Source: Cerasicoccus sp. TK19100 (lineage in GTDB: Bacteria > Verrucomicrobiota > Verrucomicrobiia > Opitutales > Cerasicoccaceae). From it: DNA of 64,000 nucleotides. The notes under the pieces were generated by a model. That model had not been told where the DNA came from. It searched no databases and saw only the letters and a program-made list of their open reading frames with translations. The stretch lies in assembly GCF_027257155.1 (NCBI RefSeq), contig NZ_JAPWDU010000002.1, forward strand, positions 682,001-746,000, given 5' to 3'. Each line of letters begins with the position of its first letter. Position 1 is the first letter of the stretch. Below, in pieces: positions 44,226 through 53,583 of the stretch. The translations under genes were made by a program, and so were the position numbers.

Positions 44226-46880
44226 ATGATGCACCGAATACTACCCGTGCCCCGGGCCCTATTGGCCGGAGGCTGCTTACTCACTGCGATCTGCGGCCAT
44301 GCCGCGATTACCCTCGACAACTGGTCGTCCTCCCCCTGGCAGTTAACCGGTGGCGATGTCGACTTCTCCGCTACCTTAACCGACCCCGTCTACCAGGGCG
44401 GCACGAGCGCCAGCTTCGTCTTCGCCACCCCGAAAACCGGTGTCGACGTGTCCACGCAATCCACGCCGGATGACTCCGTGGCATCGGCGTCTGTCTTTGG
44501 CGTCGAAGGCACCGGCTTTGGCGTTAGTGAAACTTACGTAGGCCGCTTTAATCGCGGCGAAAGCTTCACGCTACAAGTCGATCACGCCTTCCAGCTCAAT
44601 GGCATTCGCTGGGCCGAATACCAAGGCGACGAGGCCATCCACATCGCCTGGACCAGTGGCGGCGCTACGATGAGCCAGGTCTTCGATCTGCCTGCCGGTT
44701 CGTTCTACACCACCACGAACTTCAATGATATCATCATCGACGCCAATACGCTGGTGACGATTACCAACGTCAGCGATACCAGCGCGAGCGCGAGCGGCCG
44801 CCTCCGTATTAACCAAATCTACACCGAGTTGGTCGATGCCGTCACGCTGCCGGAAATCGGTGAGACACACCTGCTGAACAACTGGAGCAGCGCCCCATGG
44901 AGCCTGACTTCAGGGCAGACCACATTCTCTGCCAATATCAGCGACACCGTCCTTGGGGACGTGCTCGTGAGCTTCTACGATCCGGTGACGGGTGCCGATA
45001 TATCCGACCCACAGGCACCAGACTTTAGCAGCGCCAGTTCCTCGACCTTTGGCGTAGAGGGAACGGGGTTTGGTGTGGGCAACTCCGGCACCGGGCGCTT
45101 TGATCGCGGTGAAAGCTTCATCCTTGAAGCCGATGAAAGCTTTGAATTGCAAAGCATTCGTTGGGTCGAGTATTCAGGCGATGAAAGCGTTCACTTTGCA
45201 TGGCAAAGTAATGGCGTGCCGATGAGCACGGTGATCGATCTACCCGCCGGTTCGTTCTACACCGAGACCGAGCTCAGCGGCATCTTCCCCGACGCCAACA
45301 CCCCACTGGAGATCACCAACGTCAGCAGTAGCGGTGCCTACCTAAACGGACGCCTGCGCATCAACCACGTCGAGCTGGCCTTCCTCTCCAACGCCCCCGT
45401 CACCGGCAGCACCGCTGGTGCCTACATCTTCCTGCGGGACTGGCAGCAGTGGCCATGGGATGCATCCCCCGGCGACTCCACAATTAGCGGCACGCTCTGG
45501 GCACCGGAGAATGGCGGCAGTAACATTGCCTTCAACTTCCTCGCCTATGCGAACGTAGATGTGGACACGCCCAGTGCGCCGGACTTTACCAACGCCACCG
45601 CTTCGGTCTTTGGCTTTGAATCAACCGGTTTTGGCGTGGGCGAGACCAACGTGGGCCGCTTCAACCGCGGTGAAAGCTTCACCGTCACCGCCGGACACGA
45701 CTTGCAGATCGATACCATTCGCTGGCGCGAAGTCCAGGGCGACGAGCAGGTACATATCTCTTGGGTGAACAACGGCACCGCGCAATCTGTCGTGCTTGAT
45801 GTGACTAGTAGCACCTCGGATCTGACTGACGTGATTGCCGACGCCAACACCGCCATCGTCATCACCAACGTCAGCCCCACCACCTCATCCCTCAATGGCC
45901 GCTTGCGTGTGCAAGACTTCAAGGCGCGCGCCGTTTACGCCACAGCGCCGACCTACGATCACTCCGGCCCGGACGGCTTTGTCCAGATGATGGGGGTCAA
46001 CCTGGCGGGTGCCGAGTTTAGCGGATTCGCCTTTTGGCAGGACAACCCGCAAGAGTGGGATTACTACCATAGCAAAGGGCTCGACCTGATCCGCATCCCC
46101 TTCAAATGGGAACGCCTGCAGCCCACACTCTACGGTGCGGTGGACTTCACCGACCTCGATGCCATCGTCGCCCTCGCCGATGCGCGCGGCATGAAAGTCG
46201 TCCTCGATATGCACAACTACGCCCGCTACAATGGCAACGTTATTGGCACGACCAATGTGCCCAACGCCGCCTTTGCCGATGTATGGCGCAAGCTCGCCGA
46301 CCACTATAAAAACGAGTCCGCGATCTATGGCTACGGCATCATGAACGAGCCGCACGGCACTGGTGGACTCTGGCCCGCCGCCGCCCAAGCCGCCGCCGAT
46401 GGCATTCGCGATGTGGACAGCAATACGTGGATCATCGTCGCGGGTGAAAACTATAGCAGCGCATCGACCTGGCGCACCAGTAACCCCAACCTCGACGTGC
46501 AGGATGCCTCCGGAAAAACCATGTATGAGGCCCACATCTACTTCGACCAAAGCTGGCCCGCCGGTGACGGCAGCTACAGCTCGTTTGACAACGAGAACCC
46601 GGAAGACGACCGAGGCGTGCGCCTGGTCCACCCGTTCCTGCTTTGGCTGCAAGAGAAGAACGCCCGCGGCTTCATTGGTGAGTTCGGCGTGCCCAACAAC
46701 GACGCACGCTGGAACGTGCTGCTCGACGAGTTCATGGCCCACATCTCCGCCTACGGCATGAGCGGCACCTACTGGGCCGGCGGCGAGAACTGGGGCAACT
46801 ACGCTCTGGATATCTCCCCTACCAACAGCTACACGACGGACGCCATTCCGATGCAGGTGTTGGAAAATTACGCCTTCTAG
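44226..46880 (+). CDS. Secreted GH5 glycoside hydrolase with three N-terminal repeat modules
   Basis: The 884-residue protein has a signal peptide (MMHRILPVPRALLAGGCLLTA, cleavage near GHAA). Three homologous beta-type modules of about 165 residues follow (about 30-200, 215-386, 399-571). Each opens with an NWSSxPW or DWQQWPW motif and contains FGxExTGFGVxxxxxGRFxRGESF and GRLRI or GRLRV; they look like carbohydrate-binding modules of a type I cannot name. Residues ~580-884 are a GH5 domain with acid/base Glu708 in NEPHG and nucleophile Glu819 in GEFGVP. It should cut a beta-linked polysaccharide; glucan or mannan is possible. ATG 44226 starts the signal peptide. A strong terminator follows. 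Confidence 0.9.
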   Translation: MMHRILPVPRALLAGGCLLTAICGHAAITLDNWSSSPWQLTGGDVDFSATLTDPVYQGGTSASFVFATPKTGVDVSTQSTPDDSVASASVFGVEGTGFGVSETYVGRFNRGESFTLQVDHAFQLNGIRWAEYQGDEAIHIAWTSGGATMSQVFDLPAGSFYTTTNFNDIIIDANTLVTITNVSDTSASASGRLRINQIYTELVDAVTLPEIGETHLLNNWSSAPWSLTSGQTTFSANISDTVLGDVLVSFYDPVTGADISDPQAPDFSSASSSTFGVEGTGFGVGNSGTGRFDRGESFILEADESFELQSIRWVEYSGDESVHFAWQSNGVPMSTVIDLPAGSFYTETELSGIFPDANTPLEITNVSSSGAYLNGRLRINHVELAFLSNAPVTGSTAGAYIFLRDWQQWPWDASPGDSTISGTLWAPENGGSNIAFNFLAYANVDVDTPSAPDFTNATASVFGFESTGFGVGETNVGRFNRGESFTVTAGHDLQIDTIRWREVQGDEQVHISWVNNGTAQSVVLDVTSSTSDLTDVIADANTAIVITNVSPTTSSLNGRLRVQDFKARAVYATAPTYDHSGPDGFVQMMGVNLAGAEFSGFAFWQDNPQEWDYYHSKGLDLIRIPFKWERLQPTLYGAVDFTDLDAIVALADARGMKVVLDMHNYARYNGNVIGTTNVPNAAFADVWRKLADHYKNESAIYGYGIMNEPHGTGGLWPAAAQAAADGIRDVDSNTWIIVAGENYSSASTWRTSNPNLDVQDASGKTMYEAHIYFDQSWPAGDGSYSSFDNENPEDDRGVRLVHPFLLWLQEKNARGFIGEFGVPNNDARWNVLLDEFMAHISAYGMSGTYWAGGENWGNYALDISPTNSYTTDAIPMQVLENYAF

Positions 46881-46903
46881 GCATGGTTTCTTTCTAAACC
46901 ATC

Positions 46904-46933
46904 AAGGCCGCCAATTCGTTGGCGGCCTTTTTT
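46904..46933 (+). terminator. Rho-independent terminator of the GH5 gene 44226-46880
   Basis: The stem AAGGCCGCCAA/TTGGCGGCCTT with loop TTCG is followed by a T run. The very stable UUCG loop makes this a textbook terminator. Confidence 0.93.
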
Positions 46934-46999
46934 ATGCCCTGCTGGCAGTCAATCGCTGGCGCAAATCTGCTGCCCGGAGTTTCCGTATAGGCAAACTGG

Positions 47000-47091
47000 C
47001 AGTTTGCCCATACCCTTCGCGACAGTTTAACTATACCTTTCGTGACCGTTTAACGATACCCTTCGCAACAGTTTGCCCCTAGTTAAATGGT
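47000..47091. repeat. 23-bp tandem repeat
   Basis: Units start at 47000, 47023, 47046 and 47069 (consensus CAGTTTaaCxATACCCTTCG plus three bases). The fourth is truncated after CAGTTTGCCCCTAG. Confidence 0.65.
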
Positions 47092-47143
47092 CACGAAACC
47101 TAGGGGCAAACAGGCACGAAACCTCTAGGTTTCGTGCCGCCAA

Positions 47144-47255
47144 GGTAGGGACGCACCTCCGGGGCGTCCGCCCAACAGATGGGTAATATCATAAATAGCA
47201 TATCAATGCGGTCCAGCAATATGCTAGGCGGACGCCCCGGAGGTGCGTCCCTACC
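47144..47255. repeat. REPIN-like hairpin between two GH5 genes
   Basis: Perfect 29-bp inverted arms (47144-47172 and 47227-47255) with GTAG at one end and CTAC at the other flank a 54-bp loop. The arms share their 24-bp core with the element at 33633-33720. Confidence 0.88.
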
Positions 47256-47261
47256 CCATAC

Positions 47262-47295
47262 AAAAGCCCGGCAAACGCTTGGCTCGCCGGGCTTG
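47262..47295 (-). terminator. Terminator of the GH5 gene 47324-49501
   Basis: On the minus strand the stem AAGCCCGG/CCGGGCTT with a longer loop is followed by TTTT, shortly after the stop. Confidence 0.75.
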
Positions 47296-47323
47296 GTGGG
47301 AAACTTACTTTGTATCGCAGAGT

Positions 47324-49501
47324 TTAGCGCATGGCCTTCATCTCGAACTGCTTGCCAGCGAGCGCTTCTTTGGCTGGTTCACCCCAGAATGGCGTGGGCG
47401 TGTAGTCCCAGTCGACCAGCATACGCGGTGTGGCACGCGGGTGAAAGCACCAGCCGGTCCAGTTGATTTTATGCTTTTGGATAAAGCCCAGCATGTCCGG
47501 CACCCACGTTGCGGGATCTTCCTGAATTTCAGACGGGATGAACTCCATCTTCTTCGGGTCGGCACCGACCTCACCCAGGAAAATCGGGTACTTCTCGGCG
47601 GCGGGCAGAACTTTCTCTTCCCAGTTGTCGTGCCAGTTGTAGGTGTGCCAGGAATACATGATACCGTTGCCGCCCTTGTCATCGAGCGCATAGCCGTTGA
47701 CCACGCCTGTCAGGTCGTTACACCAGAACAAACCGCCGGCGATGATGATGTTCTTCGCGCCCGTCGAGCGAACGGCGTCCACGAGGCCCTGCATGCCCAC
47801 GGACTCAAAGCCCATGTTCTTCTTCTTCTCTTCATCGGTGAGGAAGCCGGATTCGTCGGTGCCCTTCTTCGTGCCAACAAAGCCGCCATTACGCCAGACC
47901 TCCCAAGAGATGTCATGCGGCTCGTTCATCACGTCGAACAGCACTGCCGGGTGGTCCTTGTAGAGGGCGGCAAACTCTTTCCAAAAATCCGCATGTTCCT
48001 GCTTGGGAGCACGGTAACGGTGGAGATCGATCACGATGTAGGCACCACGATTGGCCGCGAGGGTGATCATCTTGTCAATGATGTCGCGATAGCCTTGGCC
48101 GCCATCTTTTTGGTAATGGCTCTTGCCCCACCAGAACTCTTCCTTCATCGGCACGCGCACGCAGTTGGAGTTCCACTCGTCGATGGCAACGACCAGCGAC
48201 TTAACCGGCTGCTCGTCCATCGGCAGGGTTTCCAAGCCACCGGCATTGACGCCCTGCAGCCACACTTCGTTGCCATCGGTGTCGTGCAAGCGGTTGCCAA
48301 CGACCTTCAGCATCTTCGGCCATTTGCTTGGGTCGGGCTCCTCGGCAGGGACAAACTTCGCGGCCTGTTGGCGCTCCCTGGCTGCCTTGCGTTCCAGCAC
48401 GGGCGCGGGGTCAATCGGCTTCAGCACAAAGTCGTCCAGCTCGTAGGTCCCGGCCTTCACGTTGAACAGCGCAGGCATCAGAACGAGCGTAGCCGCGTTC
48501 TCTGGGACGAGGAAATCTTTGCTCTTTTCCACCCAGCCCTGGGTGTCCTTTTGCGAATAAGAGGGAGACGGATTACCGCCGATCTTCTTACCGTTAGCGT
48601 CCTTCCACTCCAGCATGATGCGCGCGTCAAACCACGGTTTCTCGCCCTTCTGAAGACCGGTCACATTTTGCTTCCAGCTCAGCTCAAGCGCTTCGGTATT
48701 AGCCGGAATATCGACCTCTCGGTAGTCGTTGACCATCTTACCCGGCTCCGTGCTGACCAGTTGCAGGTAGTGGTTGCCGTCTTTTTCGACGATATTTTTC
48801 TTGTTCGCCCAGCGGCCCTCGTGGTCCCACCCCGGAACCAGCGAACCAGTCTGGGCAAGCTGCTTGGCGGCCTTCTCCTGGCGGCTGGCCAGCTTGGCAC
48901 GTTCCTTCTCTTCGCGTTCCAAGCGGGCCTGCTCGGCCGCAGCGCGCAGAGGCTCCGGATCAGTAGGCATCAACACGAGATCATCGATGTCGAACGTGCC
49001 CGCCTTGACCTGAAACAGGCACGGCATAAACTTGAGCGTCTTGGCTTCCGGCGGGACGATGAAGGCCGTCTTTTTCTCGACCCAGCCAGCCGTGTCGCGG
49101 CGGGTGGAGGGAGCCTTGGGCGTCGGCCCGATCTTAGAGCGATCCTCCGTGAGGAATTCCATCAAGATGCGCGCGTCGAACCACGACTTTTCGCCGACTT
49201 CGAGCCCGGTTACGCGCTGCTTCCAGGTCATCTCAATCGCCTCGACGCCATAAGGAATCGGAATCTCCTGGTAGAGCATGACCATGGCACCAGGCTCGGT
49301 GCTGCTCAAGCGGATGAAGTGGTTGCCCTCCTCGACCTCCCAACTGCCGCCGGTTTTGAGCTTAGCCCAGTTGTCTGGCCAGCTGTCCAGATCAGCATCG
49401 GTTTCGAAACCGGTATTGGATACTAGGGGCTCAGCGTGAATGACAGCCACGGAAGCGCAAAGCGCGATGAGGCGTAAAAAGGTGCGGGATAATTTGTTCA
49501 T
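47324..49501 (-). CDS. Secreted GH5 glycoside hydrolase with two N-terminal binding modules
   Basis: The 725-residue protein has a signal peptide ([23 protein letters not shown]). Two homologous modules (about 25-185 and 225-385) follow. Each contains LSSTEPGAM- or LVSTEPGKM-type, WKQxVTGLxxGEKxWFDARI and [10 protein letters not shown]-type motifs, and they look like CBM4/9-type beta-sandwiches. A charged helical linker ([21 protein letters not shown]) joins them. The C-terminal GH5 domain (~400-715) has the acid/base in DVMNEPHD and the nucleophile in LGEVGAD. The substrate is a beta-glycan not identifiable here. A predicted operator (49598-49613) lies 97 bases upstream of the ATG. Confidence 0.9.
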   Translation of the reverse strand: MNKLSRTFLRLIALCASVAVIHAEPLVSNTGFETDADLDSWPDNWAKLKTGGSWEVEEGNHFIRLSSTEPGAMVMLYQEIPIPYGVEAIEMTWKQRVTGLEVGEKSWFDARILMEFLTEDRSKIGPTPKAPSTRRDTAGWVEKKTAFIVPPEAKTLKFMPCLFQVKAGTFDIDDLVLMPTDPEPLRAAAEQARLEREEKERAKLASRQEKAAKQLAQTGSLVPGWDHEGRWANKKNIVEKDGNHYLQLVSTEPGKMVNDYREVDIPANTEALELSWKQNVTGLQKGEKPWFDARIMLEWKDANGKKIGGNPSPSYSQKDTQGWVEKSKDFLVPENAATLVLMPALFNVKAGTYELDDFVLKPIDPAPVLERKAARERQQAAKFVPAEEPDPSKWPKMLKVVGNRLHDTDGNEVWLQGVNAGGLETLPMDEQPVKSLVVAIDEWNSNCVRVPMKEEFWWGKSHYQKDGGQGYRDIIDKMITLAANRGAYIVIDLHRYRAPKQEHADFWKEFAALYKDHPAVLFDVMNEPHDISWEVWRNGGFVGTKKGTDESGFLTDEEKKKNMGFESVGMQGLVDAVRSTGAKNIIIAGGLFWCNDLTGVVNGYALDDKGGNGIMYSWHTYNWHDNWEEKVLPAAEKYPIFLGEVGADPKKMEFIPSEIQEDPATWVPDMLGFIQKHKINWTGWCFHPRATPRMLVDWDYTPTPFWGEPAKEALAGKQFEMKAMR

Positions 49502-49597
49502 GTTGCCAATGGGGGTTCATGAATCGGCTTACAGTATAATCGGCCGAATCGTTCTTTAACCACAGTGAAATTTAGTTTTCTGCTCAAGGGGACCCCA

Positions 49598-49613
49598 GCG
49601 CAATATGTTGCGT
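49598..49613. promoter_or_regulatory. Predicted LacI-type operator 4
   Basis: GCGCAATATGTTGCGT, core GCAA-N4-TTGC, upstream of the minus-strand GH5 gene. Confidence 0.65.
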
Positions 49614-49709
49614 TATATGGGTGTTTACAGGTTGAAGGTGAGTGTTTTCAAGCAGCTCAAACCGATTGGCGAGAGCGCTTGCCGGTTGTCAATGGGCAGC
49701 AAAAGCCGA

Positions 49710-51467
49710 TCAGGTTTCGTCGGCCTGCAATTTTAAAAAGCAAGGCGTCGCGCCGGACACCTTGACCCGCCAACGCTTGAGCGCCGCGCTGCCATCGCCG
49801 TCCGGATCGGCTTGCAGGGTTTCCTCGATTACGTTGACGCCATCTGGCGAAAGCGCGGTCCAGGAACTCGGCAGCAAATCCTCGCTGCGGAGCACCGAAT
49901 ACTGGATGCCGGTGGCGAGTTGATTCGTGCGAAAGTCAAAGGTCAGCCACGGGCCATCGGCCGTATCGGAGTCGGTGCTGAAGGTGGCCGTCTTGCCCGC
50001 AAGGTTGTCCAGCGGCGGAAGATCGAGCGCGTAGGCGAACCAGTTGGAAACGCCGTCGTGGTTGGGATCGGCCTCCGGGCTGGAGTCCTCGGCACCCCAG
50101 TCGATGGCATCCGACCAGTCGAGGTAGCTCAGTGTTTCGTTGGCTGCGAGAATGGCCTCAAACGCGGCTCTTAGCGGAACGGCGGCCAACGCATAACCCT
50201 GGCCATTGGGGTGCGTGCCGTCTTTGGTCGCATAGTCGTTGGCACCGGTCGTCACCCAATAATGATCGTCAGTGGGGTCCGCCACCGGCGTTAGCGTATC
50301 GACGAGCACGTCGATCAAGCCCTGCGAAAGTGCGGTCTCCAAATGGGCGTTTAGCTGATCGCGCTCACCGCCCTCGCCCCAACCGTTGTTGGGCGTTTGG
50401 TCGGCCAGGCTGGTCCAGTTACCAGAGGCCGATGTCGTGCGCGGCATGAGTTTGGTCCGCAGAACTTTTTCCACGCCAGCGTCGCGCGCAAGTTGCCAGA
50501 TCGCCTGGAGGCGCGTATAAATTACGTCGGCATCTCCCGTCCCGTTGGACCCGATGTCGTTCGTGCCGTATTCTTCGACCACCACATTGGCAAAAGGCAG
50601 GAACACTTCGCGCATCGCATGGGAGTTGACAAAGGTATTCGCGGATTCACCGTGGCGCGCCAGGCTAAGCATGCCGACTGCGTTCTCGCCATCGCTGTCC
50701 AGGGCCGCGCGATCCAGAAAGCCGCTCCCTGAGATGACGGGCGTCGGGTTCGTCGCGTCGCCGGAGCCGTGGAGAATGCTGTCGCCCAAGCCAATCACCG
50801 ACAGGTAACCCGGCCCCGTGAAGCGCCCGCCAAACATGACGGCGAGGCCGTTAGTACGTTGATTTTTACCCGTGATGTTTGGCACGGCACCCGCAGTATC
50901 CACCGTCCCCGGATCATTGGCCGGATCGTAAAAAAGAAACTTCGAGCCGCTGTAGGTCGCATAAACGCCGAGGCAGGCTTTGCCGTCTGTCGCTGGCACA
51001 CTGCCCTTCACGTGCAGCCAGAAAACTTCGTCGCGTTGCGGCGTGCCACCCGTCCAGACCGAGGAGTCCACGGGGTCCGCCATGTAGTAAGGCTCGGCGA
51101 CACCGCCCAACAGCACCACCTCACGTTCGCCGTCGAAAGTCAGCGGCACGATCTGGCCATCGCTGTCGCGCTCCAACCAGGCATAGCTGATCGTAACGTC
51201 GCTGCTGTTAATGACCTCGCCACTGTAGCCGACGGCCCAGTTCATAAAGGCGATATCGATCTCTGCCACCGGTCCGCCGAGCTTGTGTGGCGTGCGTTGC
51301 CAGAACGCAGTGTTCGTCGCCCCGGGCGAATAGGTAAACGGTGACATGCGGCTATTCGTGCCAACCACACGCATCGGCTGCACGTCGGCCATCGTGGACA
51401 AGGTTGGGACTAACACCGAGGCCAGTAAAAGGAACCGGCGAATTTTGAGGATGAAGCAATAAGACAT
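49710..51467 (-). CDS. Secreted SGNH/GDSL-type hydrolase
   Basis: The 585-residue protein starts MSYCFILKIRRFLLLASVLVP, a signal peptide ending near STMADV. A beta-rich N-terminal part of about 200 residues is followed by an SGNH hydrolase core: VIGLGDSILHGSG (nucleophile Ser), EYGTNDIG (block III Asn) and DGTHPNGQGY (catalytic His). The C-terminal ~120 residues resemble a small beta module with a calcium-type motif EADPNHDGVSNWF. Such enzymes often remove acetyl groups from polysaccharides, which would assist the neighbouring GH5 enzymes; the substrate is inferred. Predicted operator 5 lies 68 bases upstream. Confidence 0.82.
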   Translation of the reverse strand: MSYCFILKIRRFLLLASVLVPTLSTMADVQPMRVVGTNSRMSPFTYSPGATNTAFWQRTPHKLGGPVAEIDIAFMNWAVGYSGEVINSSDVTISYAWLERDSDGQIVPLTFDGEREVVLLGGVAEPYYMADPVDSSVWTGGTPQRDEVFWLHVKGSVPATDGKACLGVYATYSGSKFLFYDPANDPGTVDTAGAVPNITGKNQRTNGLAVMFGGRFTGPGYLSVIGLGDSILHGSGDATNPTPVISGSGFLDRAALDSDGENAVGMLSLARHGESANTFVNSHAMREVFLPFANVVVEEYGTNDIGSNGTGDADVIYTRLQAIWQLARDAGVEKVLRTKLMPRTTSASGNWTSLADQTPNNGWGEGGERDQLNAHLETALSQGLIDVLVDTLTPVADPTDDHYWVTTGANDYATKDGTHPNGQGYALAAVPLRAAFEAILAANETLSYLDWSDAIDWGAEDSSPEADPNHDGVSNWFAYALDLPPLDNLAGKTATFSTDSDTADGPWLTFDFRTNQLATGIQYSVLRSEDLLPSSWTALSPDGVNVIEETLQADPDGDGSAALKRWRVKVSGATPCFLKLQADET

Positions 51468-51534
51468 TGGGGATTCGTAAATGTTTTCAGATCGCATTGT
51501 GCCGGGTTTGTGCCTTCAGTCCGAAACGTTCGCG

Positions 51535-51550
51535 GCACAACGAATTGCGT
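51535..51550. promoter_or_regulatory. Predicted LacI-type operator 5
   Basis: GCACAACGAATTGCGT matches the best palindrome at 12 of 16 positions, with one half-site intact. It lies upstream of the SGNH hydrolase gene. Confidence 0.5.
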
Positions 51551-51626
51551 GCGTGAGAAAATTGAAAAAAAAGTCGCTAACGCGGAGTTATTCACCCCGC
51601 TTGAATCTAAAAAGCTTGTCTCGTAA

Positions 51627-52400
51627 CTAGCGCTTCTGGGACCGGCGTCGCACCGCAAACCCCAAGGCCGCGCATGCAAAAATCGCGGCATAAAGGCCAG
51701 GCTCGGGCACCACCGTCAGGGTGTTATCGTGCGTGATGTTGTCGAAATACAGCGTATTGTCATCGGCGCTGAAGGAGCGGATCAGGAAAGAATTCACCAG
51801 CTTATCACTCGTGTGGTCGTAGATCCCCGCTGCGATAACGGTAGTGGAAACCGTGTCATAGAAATAGAGCGCAGTCTGGCCTGCCCCCAGCGTAGCGCCG
51901 GTGCCGGCAATCGTCTCCGATGCGCCCGAGCCGTTATGGACAATGTAAGTCACGTAAGCGCGATCCAGCTCCAAGGTGGGCAATGAGCCGGATACGAGGG
52001 AAGTGTTGTTGATCGCGGTCAGCACGCCATTGTTAATACTCCATGCGGCGTAGGCGTTGGCATTGACGTCTCCCTGCCCGATGCCAAAGCGCGTAATGCT
52101 GGACTGCCCTGTTGTGGGCTCAAACAGGTCAAAGCTATACGTCATCAACGTGCTCACGGAGGCCACGCGTACGAACGAAGAACCGCCATCGAGATAACCA
52201 AACTGGTTGGGCGATCCAAAGGGAGTTGCCGTTGTCTGGTCGGCCACGCCAAAGCCGGAGTAAATCTTGCCGCCACCACTGGTCGACTGATCGTTGGCCA
52301 CCGGGTAGGATTCGAAGTCATCAAAGAAAACCACTGAGCCATTCAAGGCGGTCAGGCAAAGGCAGCCAGCGAGGCTGGCGAGAAGGGGCGTAATATTCAT
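51627..52400 (-). CDS. PEP-CTERM sorting domain protein
   Basis: The 257-residue protein has a signal peptide (MNITPLLASLAGCLCLTALNG) and ends in VVPEPGLYAAIFACAALGFA plus VRRRSQKR, the PEP-CTERM tail. The body starts FFDDFESYPVAND and contains a concanavalin/LamG-like beta pattern (SFVRVASVSTLMTYSFDLFEP, LYFDNITHDNTL), which suggests carbohydrate binding at the surface. It is divergent from the LacI gene at 52540; only a weak match to the shared operator is seen upstream. Confidence 0.85.
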   Translation of the reverse strand: MNITPLLASLAGCLCLTALNGSVVFFDDFESYPVANDQSTSGGGKIYSGFGVADQTTATPFGSPNQFGYLDGGSSFVRVASVSTLMTYSFDLFEPTTGQSSITRFGIGQGDVNANAYAAWSINNGVLTAINNTSLVSGSLPTLELDRAYVTYIVHNGSGASETIAGTGATLGAGQTALYFYDTVSTTVIAAGIYDHTSDKLVNSFLIRSFSADDNTLYFDNITHDNTLTVVPEPGLYAAIFACAALGFAVRRRSQKR

Positions 52401-52481
52401 TAGGGTATGCTGGGTTTGGGTTAACAAATTAATTGCTGATAAGTAAATCAACCCAGAGTACGAATGACAAACTCCGCGAAT

Positions 52482-52495
52482 TTAAACGCGTTTAA
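52482..52495. promoter_or_regulatory. Predicted operator of the 52540 LacI regulator
   Basis: TTAAACGCGTTTAA is a perfect 14-bp palindrome with the central CpG common in LacI-family operators, 45 bases before the LacI start and 82 bases before the divergent PEP-CTERM gene. Confidence 0.5.
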
Positions 52496-52539
52496 GTGCT
52501 GGATTAGTGAGGAATTAGCGCCATCATGGATTGTAAGAA

Positions 52540-53583
52540 ATGTCCGACGCATCCCCAACCATTCGAGACATCGCCCATGCACTGAAAATCAGCCCGGCAA
52601 CTGTGTCACTCGCTCTGCGCAACGACCAGCGCATCGCCAAGCAAACACGGGAGCGGGTCATTTCGACTGCCCGGCAAATGGGCTATCAACTCAACCCCGC
52701 CATCGCCTCACTGATGTCCCAGGTGAGGACTCAACGCAGCATCACTTACCAGGAAACCATTGCCTGGCTAAACTTCTGGGAAGATCGCGACACCTACCAG
52801 AAAACCGGCGTCGAGTTTCAGCGCCGCATGTGGCAGGGAGCCCTCCGGCAGGCGACGGAGCTCGGCTACAGTTTGCAGAATTTCTGGATGCACGAGAAAG
52901 GCATGACCCATCATCGCATTAATGAAATTCTCCAAGCACGCGGGATTCGCGCCATAGTGATTCCACCGCTGCCGGAGTCGGCTGGTATTCCGAATTTTGA
53001 TTGGTCCAACTTCTGTGGAATCTGCACGTCTTACACGATTACCGAACCACACTTCGACCGCGTCACACCAAACCATTTTCATAACATTCAACTCATCCTG
53101 AATAACCTGCGTCAACGCGGCTACCAGCGGCCGGGTCTGCTCCTGCCCCAAGGTTACGATGAGCGAACCGGCCATCGTTGCCTGGCGGCTTACTACCTGA
53201 TGCAGCAAGCCATGCCGAAAAAGAACCGTATACCAGCCCACATCTGCGACCCCATACGCATCGACGACGCGATCATTAATTGGCTCAAGAAATACCAACC
53301 CGATGCCGTCATCATGATGGGCACCCATAAGGACATTAAGAAAGCATCCGCATTAAGCGCAGACTATTTGGCGCGTCTTGGCATTGTCCTGATGAGTAAT
53401 GCCAGCAGCGACGCCGGATTCTGCGGCATTGATGAAAACCCGGACATCATCGGCGCAACGGGGGTCGAGCTGCTTGCCCTGGCGCTACAGCGAAATCTCT
53501 CAGGGACTCCGGAGCATCCCCGGTTGATTCAAATTGACGGCCACTGGGTGGAGGGCCAGTCAGCCCCTGCGCTGGTTAATTAA
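52540..53583 (+). CDS. LacI-family transcriptional regulator
   Basis: The 347-residue protein has the LacI helix-turn-helix at residues 6-55 (TIRDIAHALKISPATVSLALRN, RVISTARQMGYQLNPAI) and a sugar-sensor-type C-terminal domain. Its sensor resembles that of the LacI at 41836-42930. The palindrome at 52482-52495 suggests autoregulation and control of the divergent PEP-CTERM gene. Its stop codon overlaps the end of the convergent pseudopilin gene. Confidence 0.93.
   Translation: MSDASPTIRDIAHALKISPATVSLALRNDQRIAKQTRERVISTARQMGYQLNPAIASLMSQVRTQRSITYQETIAWLNFWEDRDTYQKTGVEFQRRMWQGALRQATELGYSLQNFWMHEKGMTHHRINEILQARGIRAIVIPPLPESAGIPNFDWSNFCGICTSYTITEPHFDRVTPNHFHNIQLILNNLRQRGYQRPGLLLPQGYDERTGHRCLAAYYLMQQAMPKKNRIPAHICDPIRIDDAIINWLKKYQPDAVIMMGTHKDIKKASALSADYLARLGIVLMSNASSDAGFCGIDENPDIIGATGVELLALALQRNLSGTPEHPRLIQIDGHWVEGQSAPALVN

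Larger units (their letters stand above)
46881..47323. other. Gene-free gap packed with hairpins
   Basis: Between two convergent GH5 genes lie, in order: a terminator (46904-46933), an inverted repeat GTATAGGCAAACTG (46985-47013), 23-bp tandem units (47000-47091), a 12-bp inverted pair (47071-47082 and 47100-47111), a near-contiguous 26-bp palindrome (47113-47138), a REPIN-like element (47144-47255) and a second terminator (47262-47295). No gene is seen. Confidence 0.75.

Noticed and set aside
47243-49426. 727-codon open frame on the plus strand opposite the GH5 gene
   Set aside because: It is the antisense of a gene with signal peptide, binding modules and GH5 catalytic motifs; high GC removes stops from the opposite frame.
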